This document shows positions 8,321 to 18,001 of a DNA stretch of 64,000 nucleotides, one piece after another. A program made the translations under genes and the position numbers. The stretch's first letter is position 1; each line of letters opens with the position of its first letter. This DNA comes from Mitsuaria chitosanitabida ATCC BAA-476 = NBRC 102408 (GTDB lineage: Bacteria > Pseudomonadota > Gammaproteobacteria > Burkholderiales > Burkholderiaceae_C), in contig NZ_BCYP01000001.1 in the NCBI RefSeq assembly GCF_001598255.1, positions 186,001-250,000 on the forward strand, read 5' to 3'. The notes under the pieces are model-generated. The model was not told the DNA's origin and did not search any database. It saw nothing but the letters and a program-made list of their open reading frames with translations.

Positions 8321-9099
8321 GCGCCAGCCATTTCCCCATCCGCCTCGAAGGCGCCCGCCCGCTCTTCTACAAGGAGGTGCTGCGCTTCTGGAAGGTCGGC
8401 TTCCAGACCGTCGGCGCGCCGGTGCTGACCGCGGTGCTCTATCTGCTGGTCTTCGGCCATGTGCTGGAGGACCACGTGAAGGTCTACGGCAGCGTGGGCT
8501 ACACCAGCTTCCTGATCCCGGGCCTGGTGATGATGAGCGTGCTGCAGAACGCCTTCGCCAACAGCAGCTCCTCGCTGATCCAGAGCAAGATCACCGGCAA
8601 CCTGGTGTTCCTGCTGGTGACGCCGCTGTCGCACTGGGCCTGGTTCCTGGCCTATGTGGGCGCGTCCGTGATCCGCGGCCTGATGGTCGGCGCGGGCGTG
8701 TTCATCGCCACCGTGTGGTTCGCGCCGCCGGGCATGGCCAATCCGCTGTGGGTGCTGGCCTTCGCGGTGCTGGGCGCCGCGCTGATGGGGACGCTGGGCC
8801 TGATCGCCGGTCTGTGGGCGGAGAAGTTCGACCAGATGGCCGCCTTCCAGAACTTCATCGTGATGCCGATGACCTTCCTGTCGGGCGTCTTCTACTCGGT
8901 GAGCTCGCTGCCGCCGTTCTGGCAGGGCGTGAGCCACCTGAACCCGTTCTTCTACATGATCGACGGCTTCCGCCACGGCTTCTTCGGCGTGAGCGACGCC
9001 TCCCCGTGGCTGAGCCTGGCCATGGTCGCCGTGGCCTTCGCGGTGGTGGCCGGGGTCGCGCTGGAGCTGCTGCGCCGCGGCTACAAGATCCGTCACTGA
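8317..9099 (+). CDS. ABC-2 type transporter, permease
   Basis: 260 residues with six predicted transmembrane segments and the ABC-2 signature near residues 180-200 (FIVMPMTFLSGVFYSVSSLP, then HLNPFFYMIDGFRHGFFG). It is the membrane partner of the upstream ATPase; two copies of each would form the exporter. The ATG overlaps the ATPase stop by four bases. Confidence 0.92.
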   Translation: MSASHFPIRLEGARPLFYKEVLRFWKVGFQTVGAPVLTAVLYLLVFGHVLEDHVKVYGSVGYTSFLIPGLVMMSVLQNAFANSSSSLIQSKITGNLVFLLVTPLSHWAWFLAYVGASVIRGLMVGAGVFIATVWFAPPGMANPLWVLAFAVLGAALMGTLGLIAGLWAEKFDQMAAFQNFIVMPMTFLSGVFYSVSSLPPFWQGVSHLNPFFYMIDGFRHGFFGVSDASPWLSLAMVAVAFAVVAGVALELLRRGYKIRH

Positions 9100-9110
9100 A
9101 CGCACCCGAG

Positions 9111-9116
9111 TAGAAT
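9111..9116 (+). promoter_or_regulatory. Putative -10 box before the BolA gene
   Basis: TAGAAT, 11 nt before the ATG at 9128 and 11 nt after the permease stop. It suggests the BolA gene (and perhaps hisG) has its own promoter besides any read-through. Confidence 0.5.
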
Positions 9117-9127
9117 CCCGCCCCATC

Positions 9128-9400
9128 ATGGCCGATCCCACCCCCACCGAAGTCCAGTCCTACATCGCCGCGGGCCTGACCTGCAGCGAGCTGCAGGTCG
9201 AGGGCGACGGCCGTCATTTCTTCGCGACCATCGTGTCGGCCGAATTCGACGGCCTGAGCCGGGTGAAGCGCCACCAGCGCGTCTACCAGGCCCTGGGCGA
9301 CCGCATGCGCGAGCAGATCCACGCGCTGTCGATGAAGACGCTCACCCCCGGCGAATGGGCCCGGCAGGGCTCGACGCTGGACCAACACCATCATTCCTGA
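9128..9400 (+). CDS. ibaG: BolA/IbaG family iron-sulfur metabolism protein
   Basis: 90 residues. The BolA fold motifs are present: FFATIVSAEFDGLSRVKRHQRVYQALGDRM, with the RHQ histidine that helps ligate a [2Fe-2S] cluster shared with monothiol glutaredoxins. The short N-terminus and the start PTEVQSYIAAGL fit the IbaG (YrbA) branch. In many relatives murA follows directly; here the next gene is hisG. Confidence 0.88.
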   Translation: MADPTPTEVQSYIAAGLTCSELQVEGDGRHFFATIVSAEFDGLSRVKRHQRVYQALGDRMREQIHALSMKTLTPGEWARQGSTLDQHHHS

Positions 9401-9402
9401 TT

Positions 9403-9427
9403 GCCACCCGGCTGAACGGCGGGTGGC
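9403..9427 (+). terminator. Hairpin between the BolA gene and hisG
   Basis: GCCACCCG (9403-9410) pairs perfectly with 9420-9427 across a 9-nt loop, just after the BolA stop. It lacks a T-tract, so it may be a weak terminator or an mRNA-stabilising stem before the his operon. Confidence 0.4.
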
Positions 9428-9516
9428 GGTGTTGCGCCGTCCGGTGAACCCGCTGCCGTCCCGCTGAACAGCCCCCGCGCCTCGCCGCCGAGGCGCTTGT
9501 TCACCGAGGACACCGC

Positions 9517-10167
9517 ATGATCACCCTGGCGCTTTCCAAGGGCCGAATCTTCGAAGAGACGCTGCCGCTGCTGGCGGCGGCCGGCATCTCCGTCCTGGAG
9601 GATCCGGAGAGCTCCCGCAAGCTCATCCTCCCGACCAATCAAGCGGACGTCCGTGTCGTGCTGGTGCGCGCCACCGACGTGCCGACCTATGTCGAGTACG
9701 GCGGCGCCGACCTGGGCGTGGCCGGCCGCGACGTGCTGATCGAGCACGGCGGCGCGGGCCTGTACCAGCCGCTGGACCTGCGCATCGCCAAGTGCCGCAT
9801 GAGCGTGGCCGTGCGTGACGACTTCGACTACGACAACGCGGTGCGCCAGGGCTCGCGCCTGCGCGTGGCGACCAAGTACACCGCCATCGCCCGCCAGCAC
9901 TTCGCCGACAAGGGCGTGCACGTGGACCTGATCAAGCTGTACGGGTCGATGGAGCTGGCGCCGCTGACCGGCCTGGCCGACGCCATCGTCGACCTGGTCT
10001 CCACCGGCAGCACGCTCAAGGCCAACCGGCTGGTCGAGGTCGAGCGGATCATGGATATCTCCTCGCGCCTGGTGGTCAACCAGGCCGCGCTCAAGCTCAA
10101 GCGCGACCAGCTCAAGCCGCTGATCGACGCGATCGCGTCCGCCATCCCGGCCGACCCCGCCGCCTGA
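9517..10167 (+). CDS. hisG: ATP phosphoribosyltransferase, short form
   Basis: First step of histidine synthesis: joins ATP and PRPP. 216 residues, the length of the short HisG that lacks the C-terminal regulatory domain and needs HisZ for activity. Signatures include [16 protein letters not shown] at the start, [14 protein letters not shown], and the PRPP loop [16 protein letters not shown] near 164-179. hisZ is not in this window. First gene of the his cluster; hisD follows after 13 nt. Confidence 0.97.
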   Translation: MITLALSKGRIFEETLPLLAAAGISVLEDPESSRKLILPTNQADVRVVLVRATDVPTYVEYGGADLGVAGRDVLIEHGGAGLYQPLDLRIAKCRMSVAVRDDFDYDNAVRQGSRLRVATKYTAIARQHFADKGVHVDLIKLYGSMELAPLTGLADAIVDLVSTGSTLKANRLVEVERIMDISSRLVVNQAALKLKRDQLKPLIDAIASAIPADPAA

Positions 10168-10180
10168 TCGGGAGCCTCTC

Positions 10181-11491
10181 ATGTTGAATCTGCGTTCCCT
10201 GAGCACGGCCGAGGCCGACTTCGACGCCGCCTTCCAGCGCGTGCTGCACTGGTCGGCCGAGACCGACGCCGCGATCGAGTCGCGCGTCGCCGAGATCCTG
10301 GCCGACGTGCGCGCCCGCGGCGACGCGGCGGTGCTCGAGTACACCGCCCGTTTCGACGGCCTGCAGGCCGAGTCGCTGGCCGCGCTGGAGCTGACCCGCG
10401 AGGAACTGAAGGCCGCCTTCGACGGCCTGCCGCCCGAGCAGGCGAAGGCGCTGACGCAAGCGGCCGAGCGCGTGCGCCGCTATCACGAGCGGCAGAAGCA
10501 GGCCTGCGGCGAGAGCTGGAGCTACCGCGACGAGGACGGCACCTTGCTGGGCCAGAAGGTCACGCCGCTGGACCGCGTCGGCATCTACGTGCCGGGCGGC
10601 AAGGCCGCCTACCCGTCGAGCGTGCTGATGAACGCGATTCCCGCGCAGGTCGCGGGCGTGCCCGAGATCGTGATGGTCGTCCCGACCCCGCGCGGCGAGA
10701 AGAACCCGCTGGTGCTGGCGGCGGCCTACGTGGCCGGCGTGCACCGCGCCTTCACCGTCGGCGGCGCGCAGGCGGTGGCGGCGCTGGCCTACGGCACGGC
10801 GACCGTCCCGCGGGTGGACAAGATCACCGGCCCGGGCAACGCCTACGTCGCCAGCGCCAAGAAGCACGTCTTCGGCCAGGTCGGCATCGACATGATCGCG
10901 GGCCCCAGCGAGATCCTGGTGCTGGCCGACGGCACGACGCCGCCGGACTGGGTCGCGATGGACCTGTTCAGCCAGGCCGAGCATGACGAGCTCGCCCAGA
11001 GCATCCTGCTGTGCCCCGATGCCGGCTACATCGAGCAGGTGCGCGAGGCCATCGAGCGCCTGCTGCCCGGCATGCCGCGCAAGGACGTGATCCAGGCCTC
11101 GCTGGAAGGGCGGGGCGCGCTGATCCATACGCGCTCGATGGACGAGGCCTGCGAGATCAGCAACCGCATCGCGCCCGAGCACCTGGAGGTGTCGAGCGCC
11201 GACCCGCACCGCTGGGAGCCGTTGCTGCGCCACGCGGGCGCGATCTTCCTGGGCGCCTACACCAGCGAGTCGCTGGGCGACTACTGCGCCGGGCCGAACC
11301 ACGTGCTGCCGACCTCGAGCACGGCGCGCTTCTCCTCGCCGCTGGGCGTGTACGACTTCCAGAAGCGCTCCAGCCTGATCGAGGTCAGCGAGGCCGGCGC
11401 CCAGGTGCTGGGCCCGATCGCCGCGACCCTGGCCTACGGCGAGGGTTTGCAGGCTCACGCCCAGGCGGCCGAGTTCCGCCTCAAAAAATAA
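10181..11491 (+). CDS. hisD: Histidinol dehydrogenase
   Basis: 436 residues, normal length. A zinc enzyme that oxidises histidinol to histidine in two NAD-dependent steps. Signatures: [20 protein letters not shown], the motif [14 protein letters not shown] followed by [14 protein letters not shown], and the catalytic Glu-His in [15 protein letters not shown] precedes the start. It is the last gene before the his cluster is interrupted by the chemotaxis receptor and toxin-antitoxin pair. Confidence 0.97.
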   Translation: MLNLRSLSTAEADFDAAFQRVLHWSAETDAAIESRVAEILADVRARGDAAVLEYTARFDGLQAESLAALELTREELKAAFDGLPPEQAKALTQAAERVRRYHERQKQACGESWSYRDEDGTLLGQKVTPLDRVGIYVPGGKAAYPSSVLMNAIPAQVAGVPEIVMVVPTPRGEKNPLVLAAAYVAGVHRAFTVGGAQAVAALAYGTATVPRVDKITGPGNAYVASAKKHVFGQVGIDMIAGPSEILVLADGTTPPDWVAMDLFSQAEHDELAQSILLCPDAGYIEQVREAIERLLPGMPRKDVIQASLEGRGALIHTRSMDEACEISNRIAPEHLEVSSADPHRWEPLLRHAGAIFLGAYTSESLGDYCAGPNHVLPTSSTARFSSPLGVYDFQKRSSLIEVSEAGAQVLGPIAATLAYGEGLQAHAQAAEFRLKK

Positions 11492-11583
11492 AAAAACGCG
11501 ACTTTTGCCGCTGTTCCGCCATTCGCCCGGTTGTGCGGAGAACTAGCATCGCAAGCTGATCCAGAAAACAAGGACGGCCAAGT

Positions 11584-13134
11584 ATGAAGTTCTCGGACCT
11601 GCGCGTCGGCGTGCGCATTTCGTTGGGATTCGCGGCGGTGCTGCTGGCCACCGTCGTGGTGGGCCTGGTGGCGATCAACCGGATGCATGTGATCGAGGGC
11701 AATGTCGAGGACATGGCCGACGACTGGATCCCGTCCATCAACGCGGTCAACGCGTACCGGGGGCAGCTCAACGAGCTGCGCCGCGCCGAGATGGCGATGT
11801 GCCTGCGCGAGGTGGTGCTGGAGGTCGAGCAGGAGCAGGATCGCATGAAGGTCCTGCGCGACAAGACCCTGCCCGAGCTGGCCAAGGCCTACGAGCCGCT
11901 GATCTCCTCCCCCGAGGAGGGGGCACTGTGGAAGGAGGCGCAGGCCAAGTACGCGGCCTACGTCGCCATCCAGGACAAGCTGATCGCCGCGCGCAAGGCC
12001 GGCAACCGCGGCGAGTACATGGCCGTCGTCGTCAACGAGTCGGCCAAGGGGTTCATCGAGCTGGTGCAGGCCATGCAGAAGCTGGTCGATCTCAACACGG
12101 CCGGCGCCAAGAACAGCGCGGATGAGTCGCGCAAGACCTTCCACACGGTGATCACGACCATGGTCGTGCTGCTCGTGGCCGCGGTGGTGGCCGGCGCGGC
12201 GCTGGCGTTCTACCTGACCCGCAGCACGGTGCGTCCGTTGACCGAGATGGTGGGTGTCGCCCAGCGCGTGGCCGAGGGCAACCTGGCGATCGAGGTCGAC
12301 ACCTCGCGCCGCGATGAACTCGGCCAGCTGGCGCAGGCCCTGGGCGCGATGCGCGAGGCGCTGAACCGCTCGCTCTCGGCCGTGCGCGTGAGCGCGGAGA
12401 GCATCGCCATGTCCAGCGGCGAGGTCGCCGCCGGCAGCGCCGACCTGTCCGCCCGCACCGAGCAGATGGCCTCCAGCCTGGAGGAGACCTCCGCCACCAT
12501 GCAGGCGCTGACCGACACGGTGCGCATGAACGCCGATTCCACCCGCCAGGCCAGCCAGCTGGCGCTGAACGCCAGCCAGGTCGCGGACCGCGGCGGCGCG
12601 GTGGTGTCGGAGGTGGTCAGCACGATGGAGCAGATCAATGCCTCGTCGCGCAAGATCGCCGACATCATCGGCACGATCGACGGGATCGCCTTCCAGACCA
12701 ACATCCTGGCGTTGAACGCCGCGGTCGAGGCGGCCCGCGCGGGCGAGCAGGGCCGCGGCTTCGCGGTCGTGGCGTCGGAAGTGCGCTCGCTGGCGCAGCG
12801 CAGCGCCGAGGCGGCCAAGGAAATCAAGACGCTGATCGGCGCCAGCGTCGAACGGGTGGACGTGGGGTCGCGCCTGGTCGGCGACGCCGGCGAGACCATG
12901 CGGGAGATCGTGGCCGCCGTGCAGCGGGTGACGGACATCATCCAGGAGATCTCCTCCGCGACGCAGGAGCAGAGCACCAGCCTGATCGAGGTCGGCCAGG
13001 CGGTGCAGCGCCTGGACGAGGTCACGCAGCAGAACGCCGCGCTGGTCGAGGAATCCTCCGCCGCGTCCGAGTCGCTGCGCGAGCAGGCCGGCAGCCTGCA
13101 GCAGGTCGTCGCCCAGTTCCAGCTCCGCCACTGA
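11584..13134 (+). CDS. Methyl-accepting chemotaxis protein
   Basis: 516 residues. Transmembrane helix 1 is at about 10-32 and helix 2 at about 189-211, enclosing a periplasmic four-helix-bundle sensor (4HB_MCP type) of about 155 residues. A HAMP domain follows (TVRPLTEMVGVAQRVAEGNL), then a signalling domain whose tip, AFQTNILALNAAVEAARAGE, is near 370-390. There is no C-terminal CheR pentapeptide. AAGGA lies upstream of the ATG. Its place between hisD and hisC is unusual; no pathway link to histidine is evident. I see no convincing sigma-28 promoter. Confidence 0.93.
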   Translation: MKFSDLRVGVRISLGFAAVLLATVVVGLVAINRMHVIEGNVEDMADDWIPSINAVNAYRGQLNELRRAEMAMCLREVVLEVEQEQDRMKVLRDKTLPELAKAYEPLISSPEEGALWKEAQAKYAAYVAIQDKLIAARKAGNRGEYMAVVVNESAKGFIELVQAMQKLVDLNTAGAKNSADESRKTFHTVITTMVVLLVAAVVAGAALAFYLTRSTVRPLTEMVGVAQRVAEGNLAIEVDTSRRDELGQLAQALGAMREALNRSLSAVRVSAESIAMSSGEVAAGSADLSARTEQMASSLEETSATMQALTDTVRMNADSTRQASQLALNASQVADRGGAVVSEVVSTMEQINASSRKIADIIGTIDGIAFQTNILALNAAVEAARAGEQGRGFAVVASEVRSLAQRSAEAAKEIKTLIGASVERVDVGSRLVGDAGETMREIVAAVQRVTDIIQEISSATQEQSTSLIEVGQAVQRLDEVTQQNAALVEESSAASESLREQAGSLQQVVAQFQLRH

Positions 13135-13145
13135 GCCGGCATGCC

Positions 13146-13185
13146 CCCTCGCCCGCTTGCGGGAGAGGGCAGGGGAGAGGGTCTT
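13146..13185 (+). repeat. REP-like palindromic repeat, copy 1
   Basis: A 40-bp element with a CCCGC/GCGGG-centred hairpin (GCCCGCTTGCGGGAGAGGG core) followed by AGGGGAGAGGGTCTT. It matches the copy at 36252-36291 with only a handful of differences over 40 bp. It lies 11 bp after the chemotaxis gene stop. Such palindromes are dispersed in many proteobacterial genomes and may here also act as a terminator. Confidence 0.75.
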
Positions 13186-13199
13186 TGGGGGTCTTTGGG

Positions 13200-13229
13200 A
13201 CACGAACTTCGTGTTCCACGAACTTCGTG
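13200..13229 (+). promoter_or_regulatory. Tandem palindromic operator upstream of the RHH/PIN toxin-antitoxin genes
   Basis: CACGAACTTCGTG occurs twice, at 13201-13213 and 13217-13229, 16 bp apart. Each copy is a perfect inverted repeat (CACGAA-C-TTCGTG); the first extends one base each way. The antitoxin start is 17 nt downstream, and a weak -10 (TAGCCT, 13231-13236) lies between. This is the layout expected of an autoregulatory site for a ribbon-helix-helix antitoxin, which usually binds repeated palindromes. Confidence 0.75.
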
Positions 13230-13245
13230 TTAGCCTGCGGCCCTC

Positions 13246-13464
13246 ATGAAGAACGTCACCGTGACCATGGAAGACAGCGTCGCCGAATGGGCGAGGCTGG
13301 AAGCGGCGCGACGCAACACCAGCGTGTCGCGGCTCGTCGGCGAGCTGCTGGCCGAGAAGATGCGCCACGACGACGCCTACGAGCGCGCCCTGCAGGACTG
13401 GCTGCACCGCGAGCGCACCTGGTCCTCCGACGGCTCGGCCTATCCCGGCCGGGAGCTGCTATGA
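13246..13464 (+). CDS. Ribbon-helix-helix antitoxin of a PIN toxin pair
   Basis: 72 residues. MKNVTVTMEDSVAEWARLEA forms the beta strand and first helix of a CopG-type ribbon-helix-helix, and RRNTSVSRLVGELLAEKM the second helix. The acidic/aromatic C-terminus (DAYERALQDWLHRE) would wrap the toxin. Its stop overlaps the toxin start (ATGA), the classic coupled antitoxin-toxin order. The double palindrome just upstream supports autoregulation. Confidence 0.85.
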   Translation: MKNVTVTMEDSVAEWARLEAARRNTSVSRLVGELLAEKMRHDDAYERALQDWLHRERTWSSDGSAYPGRELL

Positions 13465-14030
13465 AGAAGGCCGCCGCCCCCCGCGCCACCGACGCGGCCT
13501 CCGAGGCCCCGCTGGCCTCCATCGACCTGACGGCCCCCGTCTTCGTCGATACCTCCGTCCTGATCCTCAGCGAGGACGGCGCGGACCCGCTGCGCCGCCT
13601 GCAGGCCATGCGCTGGCTGCGGGTGCTCTGGCAGCAGCGGCTGGGCCGCAGCTCCAGCCAGGTCCTCAACGATTTCTACCGCGCGGTCACCACCCGCATC
13701 GAGCCCGCCATGCCCAACGGCGACGCGCGCGCCGAGGTGCGCCGCTACCAGCGCTGGGCCCCCTGGTCCACCGACCACGCGACCGTCGAATCCGCCTGGT
13801 CGCTGGAAAGCCGCTTCGCGCTCCCCTACGCCGACGCGCTGATCGTCGCCGCCGCCAAGGCCCAGGGTTGCGAGACCCTGCTCAGCCTGGCGCTGCCGCA
13901 CGGCCAGCTCTACGACAGCGTGCTGATCGTCGATCCGATGCGGGCGCTGCCGGCGGGCGTCTCCGCCGCCGATGGCGCCTTCGGTGGCGCCGCCGACCCC
14001 CTCTCCTCCCTGGCCGCCGTCTCCCCATGA
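13461..14030 (+). CDS. PIN domain toxin-like protein
   Basis: 189 residues. PIN signatures are VFVDTSVLIL (first acidic residue), SSQVLNDFYRAVTTR (second acidic position) and LPYADALIVAAAKAQGC (third). In the related PIN family the next motif reads LLSEDLQHGQ; here it is LLSLALPHGQ, so the Glu-Asp pair is missing and RNase activity may be weak or lost. It has an N-terminal extension of about 20 residues and a Gly/Ala-rich C-terminal tail of about 20. The stop overlaps the hisC start (ATGA), so hisC translation depends at least partly on this gene. Confidence 0.82.
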   Translation: MKKAAAPRATDAASEAPLASIDLTAPVFVDTSVLILSEDGADPLRRLQAMRWLRVLWQQRLGRSSSQVLNDFYRAVTTRIEPAMPNGDARAEVRRYQRWAPWSTDHATVESAWSLESRFALPYADALIVAAAKAQGCETLLSLALPHGQLYDSVLIVDPMRALPAGVSAADGAFGGAADPLSSLAAVSP

Positions 14031-15112
14031 AAGCTGCTCTCGACCGTGCCCTGAACACGCTGCGCGCCGATGTCCGCGCGATGCGGGCCTACCAGGTCCA
14101 TCCGGCCGCCGGCCTGATCAAGCTGGACGCGATGGAGAACCCGTACCGCCTGCCGGAGGCGCTCCAGCAGGCGCTCGGCGAGCGCCTGGGCCGCGTCGCG
14201 ATCAATCGCTACCCGGGCGAGCGCACCGGCGAGCTGGCCCGCGCGCTGGCCGCGCACGCCAAGCTGCCCGAAGGCCAGGGTCTGATGCTGGGCAACGGCT
14301 CGGACGAGCTGATCTCGCTGCTGGCGATGGCCGTCTGCCGGCCAGGCGAGCGCGTCGCCGTGCTGGCGCCGCTGCCGGGCTTCGTGATGTACGAGCTGTC
14401 GTCCAAGTACCAGCACCTGGACTTCGTCGGCGTGCCGCTGACGCCGGACTTCGAGCTGGACGAGGCCGCCATGCTGGCCGCCATCGAGCGCGAGCGGCCC
14501 GCCATCGTCTACCTGGCCTATCCGAACAACCCGACCGCCAACCTCTGGGACGAGGCCGTGATCGAGCGCATCGCCGCGGCGTCGCCCGGGCTGGTCGTCA
14601 TCGACGAGGCCTACCAGCCTTTCGCCGAGCGCGACGCCATGGGCCTGATGGCGCGCCACGCCAACGTGCTGATCATGCGCACGATGAGCAAGTTCGGCCT
14701 GGCCGGCGTGCGCATCGGCTACCTGATGGGTCATGCCGAGCTGATCGGCCACATCGACAAGCTGCGCCCGCCCTACAACATCAGCGTGCTGAACGCCGAA
14801 GCCGGCCTGTTCGCGCTGGAGCACGCCGAGGTCTACGAGCGCCAGGCCGCCGAGCTGCGCGCCGAGCGCGAGCGCCTCCAGGCGGCGCTGAAGACGCTGC
14901 CCGGGGTGACGAGCTTCCCCAGCCAGGGCAACATGATCCTGGTACGCGTGCCCGACGCCGACGCGCTGCATGCCGAGTTGAAGTCGCGCGGCGTGCTGGT
15001 CAAGAATGTCTCCGGCATGCATCCGCTGCTGGCGCGCTGCCTGCGCCTGACGGTGGGCACGCCCGACGAGAACGCCGCCATGCTGGAGGCGCTGCGCGCC
15101 GCGCTGACCTGA
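14027..15112 (+). CDS. hisC: Histidinol-phosphate aminotransferase
   Basis: 361 residues, normal length; a PLP-dependent class I/II aminotransferase that makes histidinol phosphate. Signatures: LDAMENPYRLPEAL at the start, NGSDELISLL, YPNNPTANLWD, VIDEAYQPFA, and the PLP lysine in RTMSKFGLAGVRIGYL near 217-232. The ATG lies inside the stop of the PIN toxin gene, with no ribosome binding site of its own, implying translational coupling to the toxin. Confidence 0.96.
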   Translation: MKAALDRALNTLRADVRAMRAYQVHPAAGLIKLDAMENPYRLPEALQQALGERLGRVAINRYPGERTGELARALAAHAKLPEGQGLMLGNGSDELISLLAMAVCRPGERVAVLAPLPGFVMYELSSKYQHLDFVGVPLTPDFELDEAAMLAAIERERPAIVYLAYPNNPTANLWDEAVIERIAAASPGLVVIDEAYQPFAERDAMGLMARHANVLIMRTMSKFGLAGVRIGYLMGHAELIGHIDKLRPPYNISVLNAEAGLFALEHAEVYERQAAELRAERERLQAALKTLPGVTSFPSQGNMILVRVPDADALHAELKSRGVLVKNVSGMHPLLARCLRLTVGTPDENAAMLEALRAALT

Positions 15113-15160
15113 TCCGCCCCGACCCCTCGACCTGATCACGATCCTACCGCTGGAATCCCC

Positions 15161-15757
15161 ATGAGCTCCGAACGCATCGCCGAAGTCCGCCGCGACACCA
15201 AGGAAACCCAGATCCGCGTGCGCGTGAATCTGGACGGCACCGGCCAGGCCACGCTGAACACCGGCATCGGCTTCTTCGATCACATGCTGGACCAGATCGC
15301 CCGCCACGGCCTGATCGACCTGGAGATCGAGGCCCAGGGCGACCTGCACATCGACGGCCACCACACCGTCGAGGACGTCGGCATCACGCTGGGCATGGCC
15401 GTCGCGCAGGCCATCGGCGACAAGAAGGGCCTGACCCGCTACGGCCACAGCTACGTCCCGCTGGACGAGGCGCTGTCGCGCGTGGTGATCGATTTCTCCG
15501 GCCGCCCGGGACTGGAGATGGACGTGAAGTTCACCGCCGGCTCGATCGGCGCCTTCGACACCCAGCTGACCTACGAGTTCTTCCAGGGCTTCGTGAATCA
15601 CGCGCTGGTCTCGCTGCACGTGGACAACCTCAAGGGCCACAACGCGCACCACCAGTGCGAGACCATGTTCAAGGCCTTCGGCCGCGCGCTGCGCATGGCG
15701 ATGGCGCTGGACCCGCGCTCGCTGGGCGTGATCCCCTCGACGAAGGGCACGCTGTGA
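15161..15757 (+). CDS. hisB: Imidazoleglycerol-phosphate dehydratase
   Basis: 198 residues: the monofunctional dehydratase, without the N-terminal phosphatase of the enterobacterial HisB. The paired manganese-binding histidine motifs are visible: [27 protein letters not shown] and [19 protein letters not shown]. Its stop overlaps the GTG start of hisH. Confidence 0.97.
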   Translation: MSSERIAEVRRDTKETQIRVRVNLDGTGQATLNTGIGFFDHMLDQIARHGLIDLEIEAQGDLHIDGHHTVEDVGITLGMAVAQAIGDKKGLTRYGHSYVPLDEALSRVVIDFSGRPGLEMDVKFTAGSIGAFDTQLTYEFFQGFVNHALVSLHVDNLKGHNAHHQCETMFKAFGRALRMAMALDPRSLGVIPSTKGTL

Positions 15758-16410
15758 GCGTCCAGCCCAAGACGGTCGCCGTCGTCGATTACGGCATGGG
15801 CAACCTGCGCTCGGTCTCGCAGGCGGTGATCGCCGCCGCGCAGGACCAGGGCGTGAAGGTGCTGATCACGTCCAAGCCCGAGGAGGTCTACGCCTCGGAG
15901 CGCATCGTGCTGCCCGGCCAGGGCGCCATGCGCGACTGCATGCGCGAGCTGCAGGACAGCGGCCTGAAGGAGGCGGTGCTGGACGCCGCCGCCAACAAGC
16001 CGCTGATGGGCGTGTGCGTCGGCATGCAGATGCTGCTGGACCACAGCGAGGAGCAGGACACGCCCGGACTGGGCCTGATCCCGGGACGCGTGAAGCGCTT
16101 CCAGCTCGAGGGCCGGCTGCAGCCGGACGGCAGCCGCTTCAAGGTTCCGCAGATGGGCTGGAACCGCGTGCGCCAGACCCGACCCCACCCCGTCTGGGGC
16201 GAGGTGCCGGACGAGAGCTGGTTCTACTTCGTCCACAGCTTCTACGCCGAGACGTCGGACGCGCGCGACAGCGCGGGCGACAGCGACTACGGCCTGCGCT
16301 TTACCTGTGCCGTGGCGCGGGATAACATTTTTGCCACCCAATTCCACCCCGAGAAAAGTGCCGCGTCCGGGCTCGCCCTGTACCGCAATTTCCTGCACTG
16401 GAGACCGTGA
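15754..16410 (+). CDS. hisH: Imidazole glycerol phosphate synthase, glutaminase subunit
   Basis: 218 residues from a GTG start that overlaps the hisB stop (GTGA). A class I glutamine amidotransferase that passes ammonia to HisF. The nucleophile Cys is in [10 protein letters not shown], and the His-Glu pair in [14 protein letters not shown]. The N-terminus [14 protein letters not shown] is diagnostic. Confidence 0.97.
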   Translation: MSVQPKTVAVVDYGMGNLRSVSQAVIAAAQDQGVKVLITSKPEEVYASERIVLPGQGAMRDCMRELQDSGLKEAVLDAAANKPLMGVCVGMQMLLDHSEEQDTPGLGLIPGRVKRFQLEGRLQPDGSRFKVPQMGWNRVRQTRPHPVWGEVPDESWFYFVHSFYAETSDARDSAGDSDYGLRFTCAVARDNIFATQFHPEKSAASGLALYRNFLHWRP

Positions 16411-16422
16411 GACCCGGTCTCC
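16400..16422 (+). promoter_or_regulatory. Hairpin spanning the end of hisH
   Basis: GGAGACCG (16400-16407) pairs perfectly with CGGTCTCC (16415-16422), with the hisH stop codon in the 7-nt loop region. No T-tract follows. It may stabilise or separate the hisH end of the mRNA from hisA, which starts 72 nt later. Confidence 0.4.
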
Positions 16423-16494
16423 GGTCTTGCGACGCACGCGCGCTGCTCGAGTGCTTTCTCCCTCCCCATTCCTTCACCCACAGCCCCCTCGGCC

Positions 16495-17238
16495 ATGCTG
16501 CTGATTCCCGCGATCGACCTGAAAGACGGCAAGTGCGTCCGCCTCAAGCAAGGCGACATGAATGACTCGACGACCTTCGGCGAGGACCCGGCGCAGATGG
16601 CGCGCCGATGGGTCGACGCCGGGGCGCGTCGGCTGCACCTGGTGGACCTGAACGGCGCCTTCGCCGGCAAGCCGGTCAACGAGGGCGCGATCAAGGCCAT
16701 CCTGCGCGAGGTCGGCGACGACATCCCCGTGCAGCTGGGCGGCGGCATCCGCGACCTGGACACCATCGAGCGCTACCTGGACGACGGCCTGTCCTACGTG
16801 ATCATCGGCACCGCCGCGGTGAAGAACCCCGGCTTCCTGAAGGACGCCGCGTCGGCCTTCGGCGGCCACATCATCGTGGGCCTGGACGCCAAGGACGGCA
16901 AGGTCGCCACCGACGGCTGGAGCAAGCTCACCGGCCACGAGGTCGTGGACCTGGCCAAGAAGTTCGAGGACTACGGCATCGAGGGCGTGATCTACACCGA
17001 CATCGGTCGCGACGGCATGCTCACCGGCATCAACATCGACGCCACGGTGAAGCTGGCGCGGGCGCTGTCCATCCCGGTGATCGCCTCGGGCGGCCTGTCC
17101 AACCTGGCCGACATCGAGGCCCTGTGCGCGGTCGAGAGCGAAGGTGTCAGCGGCGTGATCTGCGGCCGCGCGATCTACACCGGCGACCTCGACCTGGCCG
17201 AGGCGCAGCAGCGCGCCGACGCGCTCAACGGAGCCTGA
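16495..17238 (+). CDS. hisA: Phosphoribosylformimino-5-aminoimidazole carboxamide ribotide isomerase
   Basis: 247 residues; a TIM barrel Amadori isomerase. The catalytic Asp is in the first strand ([16 protein letters not shown]) and the second in the sixth-strand region ([13 protein letters not shown]). Two half-barrel phosphate sites are visible, QLGGGIRD and [13 protein letters not shown]. hisF follows after 4 nt. Confidence 0.97.
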   Translation: MLLIPAIDLKDGKCVRLKQGDMNDSTTFGEDPAQMARRWVDAGARRLHLVDLNGAFAGKPVNEGAIKAILREVGDDIPVQLGGGIRDLDTIERYLDDGLSYVIIGTAAVKNPGFLKDAASAFGGHIIVGLDAKDGKVATDGWSKLTGHEVVDLAKKFEDYGIEGVIYTDIGRDGMLTGINIDATVKLARALSIPVIASGGLSNLADIEALCAVESEGVSGVICGRAIYTGDLDLAEAQQRADALNGA

Positions 17239-17242
17239 GACC

Positions 17243-17997
<755 letters not shown>

Positions 17998-18001
<4 letters not shown>

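Noticed and set aside
11492-11583. Sigma-28 (flagellar) promoter before the chemotaxis gene
   Set aside because: The A-rich stretch after hisD does not fit TAAA-N15-GCCGATAA well enough to claim.
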